A stretch of 64,000 bases of DNA, taken from Erinaceus europaeus. Its lineage: Eukaryota; Chordata; Mammalia; Eulipotyphla; Erinaceidae. The stretch is taken from assembly GCF_950295315.1 (NCBI RefSeq), contig NC_080164.1, positions 63,337,615 through 63,401,614 of the forward strand. Direction: 5' to 3'. Under the pieces are notes generated by a model. It was not told the DNA's origin. It did no database searches and saw only the letters and a list, made by a program, of their open reading frames with translations. Position 1 is the stretch's first letter. Every line of letters starts with the position of its first letter. This document shows, piece after piece, positions 1 to 33,099 of this stretch. Made by a program: the position numbers and the translations under genes.

Positions 1-697
1 TGTTGTTGTAGTTGTTTATTGTTGTTGATGTCATTGTTGTTGGATAGGACAGAGAGAAATGGAGATAGATGGGGAAAACATAGAGGGAGAGAGAAAGATA
101 GACAACTGCAGACCTGCTTCACCGCCTGTGAAGCGACTCCCCTGCAGGTGGGAGCCGGGGGCTTGAACCGTATTATTATTATTATTTTTAAAAATATTTA
201 TTTATTCCCTTTTTGTTGCCCTTTTTTTATTGTTGTAGTTATTATTGTTGTTGTTATTGATGTCGTTGTTCTTGGATAGGACAGAGAGAAATGGAGAGAG
301 GAGAGGAAGACAGAGGGGTAGAGAAAGATAGACACCTGCAGACCTGCTTCACCGCTTGTGAAGCGACCCCCCCCCCCCCACAGGTGGGAAGCTGGGGGCT
401 TGAACTGGGATCCTTACCATATCCTTGCGCTTTACGTCACGTGCACTTAACCCTTTGGCTACTGCCCGACTCCTGTTGTTAGTATTGTTGTTATTGTTGT
501 CATTGTTGTTGGATAGGACAGAGAAATTGAGAGAAGAAGGGAACACAGAGGAGAGACAGATAACACTTGTGAATTAACTCCCCCCATCCCTCCAACCCCC
601 CCCCCCCCATTCTTGGGTGCTTGAACCAGAATCTTTTTGCTTGTTCTTGCACTTTGTGTCATGTGTGCTTAACTCACTGTGTCACCACCTGGCACCC
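1..697 (-). repeat. Three tandem A-type SINEs
   Basis: Reverse-oriented copies at 1-168 (cut by the window edge), 187-474 and 475-697. Each shows the CCTGCAGACCTGCTTCACC...GTGAAGCGACTCC core and a TTGTTGTT-rich tail. Poly-C runs at 368-379 and 596-608 are internal. This is IMMT intron. Confidence 0.85.
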
Positions 698-1370
698 TTA
701 TTCTGTATTTGAGAGAGAGAGAGAGAGAGACACCAGGGCACCGTCCCATCATCCATGCTTTTGTCAGTGCAGTCAGTGTTGTGATGTGGTCCCAAGACTC
801 TTATGTCAGTGCCTTATGCATAGCAAGCTGTCTCCCAGCTCTAGGAGGCTTGCATTCTTCTTGCCCCTCTCTCCCCCTCCCCCTCTCTTTTCTTTCTTTG
901 ATGATAAATTTGGGATAGCCATTCTTTATAATAGTGTTTTGGAAGTGTAAGGTTCGTATATATGTGTAAACTTTCTACTTATCCTTGAAGTTTAATTTTA
1001 GCAGACCAGCAAATTAAGAAGCTTATGTCAGGGGTTGATAGTATAATGGTTATGCAAAGAGACTCTTATTCCTGCACCTCCAAAATCCCAGTTTCAATCC
1101 CCAGTACCACCATAAGCCAGAGCTGTGCAGAAAAAAAAAAAAGGAAATTATATCAGTGATTCATCGAAGAGTGATTAAATCAGCAAATATAATTCATTGC
1201 AAGTTACTGTGATTGATGATGTGGGGGGGTGTAGAATCAGAGCATCACTCTGGCACATGTGGTGTTGGGGATTAAACTCAGGACTTCATGGTAGAGAGTC
1301 CTACCCTTGGTCTGTGTGCCTCCTCCTGGGTCACAAAGTTTCTATTCATATTAACTTTTTCTTATTTTTT
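698..1370. repeat. IMMT intron with GA run, C SINE and D SINE piece
   Basis: (GA)n at 713-730, a plus-strand C SINE at 1033-1143 with a poly-A end, and a reverse D fragment at about 1238-1335. The stretch 731-1030 holds nothing I recognise. Confidence 0.65.
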
Positions 1371-1374
1371 TTTT

Positions 1375-1645
1375 ATTTTGCCACCAGGGTTATTGCTGGG
1401 GCTTGGTGCCAGCACTATGAATCCACTGCTCCCAGAGGCCATCCCCCCCCCCCTTTTTTTCCTGTAATACTTGGTAGGACAGGACAGAGAGAAATTGAGA
1501 GGAAAGGGAGAGAGAGAGAGAGAGAGAGATACAGAGAGACACACTAGCAAACCTGTTTCACCACTCATGAAGTGTGCTCCCACACACACACAGGTGGAGA
1601 GTGGGGGCTTGAACCCGGGTGATATATGCGCCACCCTCCAGCTCC
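1375..1645 (-). repeat. A SINE with ext module
   Basis: Reverse copy carrying the ext module (GCCACCAGGGTTATTGCTGG, then ATCCACTGCTCC) ahead of the A body, with poly-C at 1443-1452 and (GA)n at 1508-1529. Confidence 0.8.
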
Positions 1646-1701
1646 TGTATTTCCTTTTGAGCATCATCTAAAAAGATAATTCTCCTTAGAAAATGGTTAT
1701 A

Positions 1702-1920
1702 TGGGGCTGGGTGATAGTTCACCTGGTTAAGTATATGTGTTACCATGCACAAGGACTCAGGTTCAAGGCCCTGGTCCCCACCTTACAGGGGGAAGGCTTC
1801 ATGAGTGGTGAAGCAGGGCTGCAGGGCTGCAGGTATCTCTCTGTATCTCTCCCTCTCTATCTCTCCTCCCTTTCAATTTCTCTCTTGTTCTATCAGATAA
1901 ATAAAGTTAAAATAAAAAAA
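1702..1920 (+). repeat. B SINE
   Basis: Plus-strand copy from GGGGCTGGGTGATAG to ATAAATAAAG and an A-rich end. The following 1921-2312 is intron without a recognised repeat, ending at the exon acceptor. Confidence 0.8.
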
Positions 1921-2312
1921 TGGTTATATGCTCTAGGACACAAGTTTGTTATTTCATCTCTGAGGCTTCACTACCACAGACAAGAGACTGAGAGAGAAAG
2001 GGAAATACACTGAAGCTTCCTCTCTCTAATGTGGGGTCGGACCTGGATTTGAGGGGCATGCATGGCAAATCGGGTTACTACTAGGACACACATTTTATTT
2101 GGTAGAAGGGGATGATTGGCGGGTAATGGTTTGTGACTTATTTTGAGTTTGACCATGAACACTAGGTGAAGGGTTCTTTCTCATGAGAGATAATAATAGA
2201 TGTAGTTTTTTAATTTAATGATATTTGTTTCTGCATTTAGTGTGTTGACTTATTTAACCCTGTGACTGTAATAGCATTTACTTATATTTCCTAATTTAAA
2301 CTTCTTGTTTAG

Positions 2313-23093
<20,781 letters not shown>

Positions 23094-23425
23094 GGTTTAG
23101 GGAGAATTCTGTAAAGTATTTCATGTCAAAGGAAATCACAGTGATATATGAAGGGTTTGGATTAGGATCCCAGAATGGTCTAGAAATGAGCAGGTTACAG
23201 TACTGATCTAAATGTTAACACCTGTTGCATTTATATTATTTCCACTTGCTATCATGTCGGTCAACACCGGGAATACTTTCTTTGCAACTTGTGTAGCATT
23301 TTCTGTTTTTCAGGTTTTACTGATCAGGCTTGTGAGCCAATCAAAATAATGTTTGTGATCACTATTAATACTGATTTTGCTCTTGGAGCAAACCAAATAA
23401 AACAAAAAAGATGAAAACTGAGTAG
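23094..23425 (+). other. IMMT: IMMT 3' UTR
   Basis: About 330 nt of non-repetitive sequence follow the stop codon. A canonical AATAAA lies at 23396-23401, so cleavage is expected within about 10-30 nt after it. The exact end is inferred. Confidence 0.7.
23396..23401 (+). terminator. AATAAA polyadenylation signal of IMMT
   Basis: First canonical hexamer after the IMMT stop codon, about 300 nt downstream, followed by A-rich and then T-containing sequence. No competing AATAAA is seen between the stop and this site. Confidence 0.7.
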
Positions 23426-23429
23426 CTTT

Positions 23430-25765
23430 TCCCTTGACAAATACTGCCATTTTGACTTGGTTGTGTATGCAGACTATTTCCTTGGTAAGCAGCAACAGCC
23501 AAAGTAGGAATTCCTGGGTGCTTAGAGTTGGTTCCAGAAGTCCAAGGCCTGCTTTTGGCTTTGAATATTCTGGTAACCTAATCCTGCCGATCAATCTGTC
23601 TAAAGCATAATGCCAATTTACTGATAATTGTGGGGTATATCATCCGGTGATCGACAGAGATTAGAAAGCTTGTATCCCAAACTTTTTTCATTAGTATTCT
23701 TGGGGAAAAAAATTTTCATATTGGGATCTGATACATGTATACACACACTTGTATACATATATCCAAGAAATAGTTTTTGAAACACTGCTTCCCTGTTTTC
23801 TTGTGATGTGCTTCTTATTTTCTGTTCTGTGGCACTGAAAATAATCTTGGTCTCTACATTACCTACAGTTTAGTTCAACAGCCCTCAGGATGGGTCATGG
23901 CTCAATTTTGAAACCTGGGCTTCGAGTATGGCAAGGCAAGGCAGTCTACCTAAAATATTCCTCCAGCTCCTCATTTTTTAAAAACTGTAATTTCATCCCA
24001 TTATAACTCTTGCTAGGACATATGTGTTCATGAAAGAGATTACTGAGGAAGCATTTTAATCTGAGTAACATCTGCAAGTAATAAAAAAAAATGAAAGGGT
24101 GGTTATTTTCTAATTTTACCTGTATATACCTGTCCTTGAATTTGAATTATTACATTAATTTGATCTTGTTTGAACTTAGTATTTATTTATTTTATCAAAG
24201 CACTGAGCAGGTCTGGTTTATGGTGGTGCAGGGAATTGAACCTGGGACTTTGAAGCCTCAGGCATCCCATAATCATTATGCTGTCTACCCCTGTCCGACC
24301 TTACTATTTTTTATGTTCCTCCATACTGGATCCTTCCTCTTTAAAATTTTTTTTTTTTTTTAATTTTCACAGTAGATTTCCTACTTCGGTATCTAGTTTC
24401 TCTGATTGGCACAAGTGCCTCGTTTAATGTTTCTGATCTCATCTGGGAGAGGCATTCTCACTACCTGTGAGCTACTAAGTTTTTACTGAAAAGCAATGAG
24501 ATTGGTATAAATCTGCTTCCCCTTTTGGAATGGCATGGGGTTATGACAAAAATTGACAAAGTATATTAACTTATAAAACTTAACTACCTATCATTAGAAC
24601 TGCTTGTAATTTTTACTTTTACTCATAAAGTATGTAAAATACTTATAGCGATATGTAAGTATCTCTTTGAGCCTAGAAATAGCTAACTTTAGATGTGATT
24701 GCTTGTATTCATTAGATGTAAGCATATTGAGTGGACATCAAAATGAGGAGGACCAACTCATTAACTTTCACATCTTGTCAATTCCATTAGCAGATGTCTC
24801 TTATCCTGGTTGCACACTGTAAGAGAGAATGACTTTGAAAAGCTGACTGTGCTTGATCAGGCCTTGCTTTTCTTTATTCATAACTATTAAGACACAAGGC
24901 TTCCTGAGATGCCCATCAGCAACCATTCAAGTCAAAGGGGTACATTACTTGAGTATAGTTCTACTTTGAAGAGATTGAATTCAAAGGGAACATGATGGGG
25001 GAAGGAGGTATCGCCCTGGCCAGCTTCACTTAAGCATTTTTCCATTTGTCTAAAACTGTTACCTCTTATCTCCTAAGTGTTACAGGGTAGTATTCCTTAA
25101 CATTTAAAATTTATCTTCAGACTTAGACATTAAAACTCTGATCTTAGTTTTACTGTTATTTTTAAGATTCAGAATCAGTAGTACACCACACTAACATAAT
25201 TTTAGGCAGTCTTTAAGTAATGCTACTTCTATATTCCTTAGTATTAATGTAAAATATTTTGCTCTTTCTTAACAGGTTGTGGATAAATGCTATCTCCAAG
25301 TCCCAAATGAGTTTTCCCACCAGTTTTAAAGTAACTTGCTTGAACTGAGTTCAGAAGAAGATATAACACAGAAAGGAAATAAAAAAAAAATTAAAAATAA
25401 GACAAATCACTCTTCCTCAGATCAGTGCTCACCACTCCCCTCAACCAAAGCTAAGCTTTCTTGGTTCCCTTATAGTTGATGCATCTAGAGGCCCTGAGGT
25501 AGACTGGGGAGTATGAGAATGTAAAGGAAGATATATGGTTGGTTACCTGAGCATTTCCTCTCTCCTTTTTTTTTAACCTGGGGAGGGAATGAGGTCTAGC
25601 TGATTTGTTAGTTTGTGTTTACACTGCCATCAGGTCTTTAGTAAGAAAAAAAGGGGATTCTGGAAGGAGTGAGGGAAAAGGGAAGGTTATGGAAAGAGAT
25701 CCTATTGGTATTGGTGACACAGCTAATGCTTTCTATCATAATATATTCTTTTTAAGTTTCTTTTT
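23430..25765. other. Unique intergenic sequence with one C SINE
   Basis: Mostly single-copy AT-rich DNA between the two gene 3' ends. A reverse C SINE lies at 24175-24300 and a T run at 24346-24361. I see no exon, RNA gene or conserved ORF here. Confidence 0.6.
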
Positions 25766-26483
25766 TCATTTATTTATTTTATTTATTTATTTTGCTATTT
25801 TATTTATTTATTTTTATTTTTTTAAATTTCTTTATTAGGGGAATTAATGCTTTACATTCAACAGTAAATACAATAGTTTGTACATGCATAACATTCCCCA
25901 GATTCCCATTTAACAATACGACCCCCACTATGTCATTCATCATCTTTCATGGACCTGTATTCTCCCCACCCACCCACCCACCCACTTTGGTGCAATACGC
26001 CAACTCCAGTTCAGGTTCGACTTGTGTTTTCTTTTCTAATCTTGTTTTTCAACTTCGGCCTGAGAGTGAGATCATCCCATATTCATCCTTCTGCTTCTGA
26101 CTTATTTCACTAAACATGATTTTTTCAAGGTCCATCCAAGATCAGCTGAAAACGGTGAAGTCATCATTTTTTACAGCTGAGTAGTATTCCATTGTGTATA
26201 TATACCACAACTTTCTCAGCCACTCATCTGTTGTTGGACACCTGGGTTGCTTCCAGGTTTTGGCTATTACAAATTGTGCTGCCAAGAACATATGTGTACA
26301 CAGATCTTTTTGGATGGATGTGTTGGGTTCCTTAGGATATATCCCCAGGAGGGGAATTGCAGGGTCATAGGGTAGATCCATTTCTAGCCTTCTGAGAGTT
26401 CTCCAGACTGTTCTCCACAGAGGTTGGACCAATTGACATTCCCACCAGCAGTGCAGGAGGGTTCCTTTGACCCCACAGCCTCT

Positions 26484-28271
26484 CTAGCATTTGCTGCTGT
26501 TACCTTTTCTGATGTATGACATTCTCACAGGAGTGAAGTGATATCTCATTGTTGTCTTGATTTGCATTTCTCTGACAGTCAGAGACTGGGAGCATTTTTT
26601 CATGTGTTTCTTGGCCTTTTGGATCTCTTCTGGGGTGAATATTCTGTCTAAGTCCTCCCCCCATTTTTGGATGGGGTTATTTGTTGTCTTGTTGTTGAGT
26701 CTGGCAAGCTCTTTATATATGTTGGTTATTAAACTCTTATCCGATGTATGGCATGTAAAGATCTTCTCCCATTCTGTGAGAGGTCTCTTGGTTTGGGTAA
26801 TGGTTTCTTTTGCTGTGAAGAAGCTTTTTAATTTGATGTAGTCCCATAGGTTTATACTTGCCTTAGTCTTCCTTGTAATTGGATTCGTTTCATTGAAAAT
26901 GTCTTTAAAATTTATGCGGAAAAAAGTTCTTCCAATATTTTCCTCTAAGTATCTGATAGTTTCTGGTCTAACATCCAAGTCCTTGATCCACTTGGAATTT
27001 ACTTTTGTATTTAGTGAAATACAGTGATTCAGTTTCATTCTTCTGCATGTTTCAACCCATTGTTTCCAACACCATTTGTTGAAGAGACTCTGCTTTCCCC
27101 ATGTAATAGTCTGGGCCCCTTTGTCAAAGATTAGATGTCCATAGGTATGGGGCCTCATTTCTGGGCGCTCAATTCTATTCCACTGGTCAGTGTGTCTGTT
27201 CATGTTCCAGTACCAAGCAGTTTTGATGACAATGGCCCTATAATACAGTTTGAGATCTGGGAGTGTGATGCCTCCGGATCTGTTCTTTTTTCTCAAGATT
27301 GTTTTGGCAATTCTAGGTCTTTTCTGGTTCCAGATAAACATTTGTAGCATTTGTTCTATTCTCCTAAAAAATGTGCTTGGGATCTTGATGGGGATAGCAT
27401 TAAATTTATAGATGGTTCTGGGTAATATATTCATTTTGATGATGTTAATTCTTCCAACCCATGAACATGGAATATCTTTCCACTTCTTTGTGTCTTTTTC
27501 AATTTCTTTGAGTAGTGACTCATAATTTTCAGTATACAAGTCTTTCACTTCTTTGGTTAGGTTTACTCCTAGATATTTTATTGTTTTTGTTGCTATAGAA
27601 AAAGGAACTGATTTCTGGATTTCAATTTCTTCTAACTTAGTGTTTGCATAGAGGAATGCCACTGACTTTTGAATGTTAATTTTATAGCCTGACACCTTAC
27701 TGTATTGCCTGATGATTTCCAAAAACTTCTTGCTGGATTCCTTAGGTTTTTCCATGTATACTATCATGTCATCTGCAAATAAGGGGAGTTTGACTTCTTC
27801 TCTTCCAATCTGTATGCCTTTAATTCCTTGCTCCTGCCTGATTGCTATGGCAAGAACTTCCAACACTATGTTGAATAGTAATGGTGATAGTGGGCAGCCC
27901 TGTCTAGTACCTGATCTGAGTGGAAATGCTTCCAGTTTTTCACCATTGAGTATGATGTTGGCTGTAGGTTTGCTATATATAGACTCCACTATCTTCAGGA
28001 ATTTCCCATCTATTCCCATTTTTTGTAGTGTTTTGATCATAAAGGGATGTTGTATTTTGTCAAAGGCTTTCTCTGCATCTATTGATATGACCATGTGGTT
28101 TTTGGTCTTGCTTTTGTTGATGTGGTGGATCACATTGATTGATTTACGTATATTAAACCAACCTTGCATGCCTGGGATAAACCCTACTTGGTCATGGTGA
28201 ACAATCTTTTTGATATACTGCTGTATCCGGTTGGCTAGAATTCTGTTCAATATTTTCGCATCTATGTTCAT
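26484..28271 (-). pseudogene. L1 ORF2, reverse transcriptase and C-terminal part
   Basis: 595 open codons continuing the RT after the frameshift: [55 protein letters not shown] and the catalytic [12 protein letters not shown]. The thumb and C-terminal region run to [13 protein letters not shown]. All core RT motifs are intact; only the link to the endonuclease half is broken. Confidence 0.9.
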
Positions 28272-29866
28272 CAGAGATATTGGTCTGTAGTTTTCTTTTT
28301 TGGTTGTGTCCCTGTCTGCTTTTGGGTGATGTTGGCTTCATAGAAGCTGGCAGGGAGTATTCCAGTGTCTTCAATCTTCTGGAAGACTTTTAAAAGTAGA
28401 GGTATTAGTTCTTCTTTGAAAGTTTTGTAGAATTCATTTGTGAAACCATCTGGTCCAGGACTTTTATTTTTGGGAAGATTTTTGATAACTGTTTCAATTT
28501 CATTGGCTGTGATGGGCCTGTCCATGTTATCCACTTCCTCTTTACTTAGTTTTGGAAGTTGGTAGGTATCTAGGAAATCATTCATTTCTTCCAGGTTCTC
28601 TAGCTTGGTGGCATATAGTTGTTCATAGAAGCCTCGCATGATATGTTGAATTTCTGCAGTGTCTGTTGTGATTTCTCCTCTTTCATTTACTATCCGATTT
28701 ATTTGGGTCTTCTCCCTTTTTTGTTTTGTGAGTCTGGCTAAAGGTTTGTTGATTTTGTTTACTCTTTCGAAGAACCAACATTGACTTTCATTGATCTTTT
28801 GTATGGTTTTCCTATTCTCAATGTTATTTATTTCTGCCCTAACTTTAGTGATTTCTGTCCTTCTGGTTGCTTTAGGATTCCTTTGTTGTTCTTCTTCTAG
28901 GTCTTTAAGATGTGCAATCAGGCTGTTTATTTGTGCCTTTTCTTGTTTCCTAATGTGTGCTTGTATAGCTATGAACTTCCCTCTTAGGACTGCTTTAGCT
29001 ATGTCCCAAATATTTTGATAGCTTGTGTCTTCATTTTCATTGAACTCTTGAAACATTTTGATTTCTTCCTTGATTTCCTCTTTGACCCAGAAGTTGTTAA
29101 GAAGTGTACTGTTGAGCTTCCACATTTTGGCACTGTTACTAATCTTTTGTTGATGGTTAAGTGTTAGTTTAATTCCACTGTGGTCTGAGAAGATGCTTGG
29201 GATGATTTCAGTGCTCTTGAATAGGCTGATGCTGTCTTTGTGGCCGAACATATGGTCTATCCTTGAGAATGATCCATGTGGATTTGAGTAAAATGTGTAT
29301 TCCAGTTTCTTGGGATGAATGACTCTGAAAATGTCCAATAGTTCTAGTTTATCTATCTCTTCATTTAGCTCCCTTATGTCTTTACTGATTTTCTGCCTGG
29401 ATGATCTGTCAAGTTGAGAGATTGGGGTGTTGAAGTCCCCTACTATGATTGTGTTACTGTTAATATATTTCTGTAGCTCTTTCAGTAGAAGTTTGATGTA
29501 TTTAGATGGCTTCTCATTGGGTGCATAGATACTAATAATTGTTAAGTCCTCTTGATTGACTGATCCTCTGAGCATTAAGTAGTGTCCATTCCTATCTTTT
29601 TTAATCTTATCTATTTTAAAGTCTATCATGTCAGATATGAGAATAGCTGTTCCTGCCCTTTTTTGTGGGCCATTGGCTTGTATGATAGTTTTCCATCCTT
29701 TCACTTTAAGTCTGTGTTTGTCTTGTTGAGTTAGGTGAGTTTCCTGTAGACAACATATTGTTGGGTTGTGTTTTCTGATCCATCTTCCTACTCTGTGTCT
29801 TTTAATAGGTGAATTCAGGCCATTCACATTTATTGATATCAAAGATTGAAGATATTTTAACGCCAT
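28271..29866 (-). pseudogene. L1 ORF2, endonuclease and N-terminal RT part
   Basis: 531 open codons. The endonuclease domain shows SININVNGLN-like start, [23 protein letters not shown] and the HSFSRIDH-type region ([10 protein letters not shown]). The linker and the start of the RT fingers ([15 protein letters not shown]) follow. The frame is lost after the residues SFYEANIT, where other L1s carry a few extra bases, so this half terminates early. The product would be endonuclease only. Confidence 0.9.
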
Positions 29867-29922
29867 TCTTGTAGAGTTTTAGAGTGTTTTGATATATGTC
29901 CTATTTGTGGTGGTCTGGTTGT

Positions 29923-30321
29923 TTATAGGAGACCTTTCAGAACTGCTTTCCGGGCATGCTTGGTGATGGTTGCTTCCTTCAACTGTTGCTTGTCTGAGAA
30001 GGTTTTGATGCCTTTATCTAGTCTGAATGACAGTCTAGCAGGATATAGTATTCTTGGCTGAAAGCCTTTCTCATTGAGCACTCGATAGATATCTTGCCAT
30101 TCTCTTCTGGCCTGTAGTGTTTGTATGGAGAAGTCTGCTGCTAATCTTAAGGGTTTTCCTTTGTAGGTGACTCTTTGTTTTTCTCTTGCCGCCTTGAGGA
30201 TCCTTTCTTTATCCTTATTCCTTTCCATTCTAAGTATGATATGTCTTGGTGTCTTTAGGTCTCGGTTAATTCTGTTTGGGACCCTCTGGGCTTCTTGAAT
30301 CTTTATGTCTTTGGTGTTGTC
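29923..30321 (-). pseudogene. L1 ORF1 C-terminal fragment
   Basis: Encodes the RNA-binding and C-terminal domain of ORF1p: MERNKDKERILKAAREKQRV, DFSIQTLQARREWQDIYRVL and YPARLSFRLDKGIKTFSD. The N-terminal coiled coil and 5' UTR are absent because the element stops at a junction with another L1 piece at about 30315-30321. Confidence 0.9.
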
Positions 30322-31284
30322 TTTATTTGCATTTCTCTGACAATCGGTGACCTGGAGCAGTTTTTCATATGTTTTTTAGCCTTTTGGATCTCCTCTGAAG
30401 TGATTATTTTGTTCATATCCTCTGCCCATTTTTTGATGGGGTCATTTGATTTTTTGGTGCTAAGTTTGTTTAGCTCTTTGTATATTTTAGTGATTAGTCT
30501 CTTGTCTGATGTATGGTATGTGAAGATCTCCCATTCTGTGAGGGGTCTCTTTGTTTGTGTGATAGTTTCTTTGGCTGTGCAGAAGCTTTTCAATTTGATG
30601 TAGTCCCATTGGTTTGTTTCTTCTTTAGTCTTCCTTGCAATTGGGTTTGTTTCATCAAAGATGTCCTTGAGGTTTAGGTGGGAAAGTGTTCCACCAATGT
30701 TTTCCTCTAAGTATTTGATAGTTTCTGGTCCAACATCCAGGTCCTTGATTCATTTGGAGTTGATTTTTGTTTCTGGTGAGATAAGGTGGTTCAATTTCAT
30801 TCTTCTGCATGTTTCAACCCAGTTTTCCCATCACCATTTATTGAAGAGAGCCTCTTTCCTCCATTTAATACTTTGGGCCCCCTTATCAAAGATTAGATGT
30901 CCATAGGTTTGGGGCTTAGTTCTGGGCTTTCAGTTCTTTTGCACTGGTCTGTGTGCCTATTTTTGTTCCAGTACCAGGCTGTTTTGATGATGATGTCTTT
31001 ATAATATAGTTTGAGATCTGGGAGTGTGATGCCTCCATTTCTGTTTATATTCCTCAAGATGGTTTTGGCAATTCTAGGTGTTTTCTGGTTCCAGATAAAT
31101 GATTGTAGTTTTTATTCTATTCTCTTAAAGAAGATTGGTGGAACTTTGATGGGTATTGCTCTGGGGAGAATATTCATTTTGATGATATTTATTCCTCCAA
31201 TCCATGAGCACGGGATGTCTTTCCATTTCTTGGTATCAGTTTCTATTTCCTTGAATAGCGACTCATAGTTTTCAGTATACAAAT
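30315..31284 (-). mobile_element. Second L1 fragment (ORF2 C-terminal part) fused to the young L1
   Basis: Minus-strand ORF2 sequence from [20 protein letters not shown] (near 31284) to [17 protein letters not shown] (near 30330), with several frameshifts. It is more diverged than the neighbouring L1 and covers the same ORF2 segment that occurs at about 26550-27530, so it is a distinct copy. It lacks both the ORF2 end and a 3' UTR. Confidence 0.9.
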
Positions 31285-31984
31285 TAGAACCAATACCACA
31301 GGTTCTAATTTCCACATGTTCTTTGAACTGTGCTTTTTTTTTTTTTTTACCAGAGCACTGAGCAGCTCTTGTTCATGGTTGGTGCAGGGGATTGAACGTG
31401 GTATTTTGGAGCCTCAGGCATGAGAGTCTCTGCATAATCATTATGTTATATCCCCGCATTGATTATTCCTTTTTGAAGTTACTCAGAAATGGTTTCATTA
31501 TCCTCTACTTCCAATTCCTGAAAGACCATCATTCAGATTAATTTTACATATGGCTACTTATGCTATGTAATGCTGATCCCTCACAATTCTGACATCTTAA
31601 AGTACCACATGTCCCCTTTAATTTTTTATCGAGTTGACAGTTTTATGTGAAAGTATTGCCATCTGACATCTGTATGTAGTCCATCATTATTACTACCAAA
31701 TTCTAGTATCCATACAACTGAAAACCTTTACATGACACACCAACCCCCAAACTTGAAGCCAGACTAGTGACCAGATTATTTTCCATAGCTAAGAGTTTGT
31801 ATTTCTTTGATTTGCTTTATGTTGCATATATATGTGTGAAATCATATGCTATTGCTTGGAGTGATTTGCTTCGCCAGTTGTCAAGCTCCTTCTAGCTTGA
31901 TACGAGAAGATTTCATCAGTAGTAGTGGAATTTAATGTATAACAACTGCAATATCAGAAATGGGATACATACTATCTCTTAATT
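31281..31984. repeat. Hairpin, C SINE and old L1-like sequence
   Basis: A perfect 11-bp inverted repeat AAATTAGAACC/GGTTCTAATTT at 31281-31291 and 31301-31311, a reverse C SINE 31333-31456, then AT-rich sequence with weak L1-like 3' character. Confidence 0.5.
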
Positions 31985-32425
31985 TTTAAAAATATTTTTA
32001 CTTATGGGATATAGAGAGAAACTGAGAGGAGAGGGATAAAGACAGAGACCTTTTCAGCCCTGCTTCTCCAGGGGCTTGAACCCATTGAAATGTCTGTGCT
32101 TAACCAGGCGTGCTGTCGCCTGCTTCCCTATCTCTAGTGCTTATATTCATACTAGATCTTCCTTGAATGTTTGGTAGAATTTTCCATTAAAACTATCTGG
32201 CCTTGAGCTGGTTGATGGCATACCTGGTACAGCACACATGGCACCAAGTGCAAGGACCCAGGTTTAAGTCTCCAGTTCCCACCTGCAGTGGATTCATGAG
32301 TGGTAAAGTAGGTAAGATTCATGATTGGTGAAGTAGGTCTGCAGGTGTCTCTTCTCTTTCCCTCTCTATTGACTCCTTCCCTCAGTTCTCTCTATCCTAG
32401 CAAACATAAGGAGAAAGAAAGCAAG
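31985..32425. repeat. B SINE pair
   Basis: Reverse B 31985-32124, an L1-like scrap near 32165-32205, and plus-strand B 32205-32420 with a local duplication of GATTCATGA-GTGG at about 32290 and 32318. Confidence 0.65.
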
Positions 32426-33085
32426 CCAGCAGGAACAGATTTTTCTTCCTTTCTTTATTTAAAAAAAATTTTTTTTTTTATATTTATTTTCCCTTTTGTT
32501 GCCCTTGTTATTTAACATTGTTGTGGTTATTGATGCCATTGTTGGTGGATAGGACAGAGAGAAATGGAGAGAGGAGGGGAAGACAGAGATGGGGAGAGAA
32601 AGACAGACACCTGCAGACCTGCTTCACTGCCTGTGAAGTGACTCCTTTGCAGGTGGGGAGCCGGGGGCTCGAACTGCAAGAGCAGATTTTTCCTGCAGTC
32701 ACCTAGCCCCAACAATAACCCAACCCTAGTGGCAGTTTTTTTGTTTGTTTGTTTGATTTTTTGACTCCAGGGTTATTGCTGGGGCTCAGTGCCTGCACTA
32801 TGAATCCACTGCTCCTGGAGGCTATTTTTTCCCTTTTGTTGCCCTTGTTGTTTATCGTTGTTGTTATAGCTGTCATTGTTGTTGGATAGGACAAAGGGAA
32901 ATGGAGATAGGAGGGGAAGACAGAGAGGGGGAGAGAAAGATAGACACCTGCAGACCTACTTCACCCCCTGTGAAGCGACTCCCCTGCGGGTGGGGAGCCA
33001 GGGGCTTAAATTGGGATTCTTATGCTGGTCCTTGCGCTTTGCGCCACCTGCACTTAACTTGCTGCACTACCACCCAGCCCCCCCT
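32426..33085 (-). repeat. Nested A SINE and A+ext SINE
   Basis: Reverse A 32470-32690 inserted at CAGATTTTTC (repeated on both sides), then a reverse A+ext copy 32759-33084. Confidence 0.75.
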
Positions 33086-33099
33086 TTTTTCTTTTTTTT

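Larger units (their letters stand above)
25766..30321 (-). mobile_element. Young L1 retrotransposon, 5'-truncated in ORF1
   Basis: Reads on the minus strand from the C-terminal half of ORF1 (about 30321 to 29923) through ORF2 (29866 to 26484) to a 3' UTR ending in CCCCAATAAAGAAA and an A/T-rich tail near 25766-25850. ORF2 begins [20 protein letters not shown], an apurinic-type endonuclease with CCLQETHL and VGDFN motifs. It continues into reverse transcriptase with the FADD box at 27779-27768. A small deletion near 28290-28310 shifts the frame once between the endonuclease part and the RT part; the rest is open. The element looks recent: its ORF2 endonuclease region differs from the copy at 44394 by roughly a dozen residues in 430. 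Confidence 0.95.

Noticed and set aside
940..1030. Possible upstream IMMT exon
   Set aside because: No frame matches the MIC60 segment that should precede EKKSAQW; upstream exons must lie outside the window.
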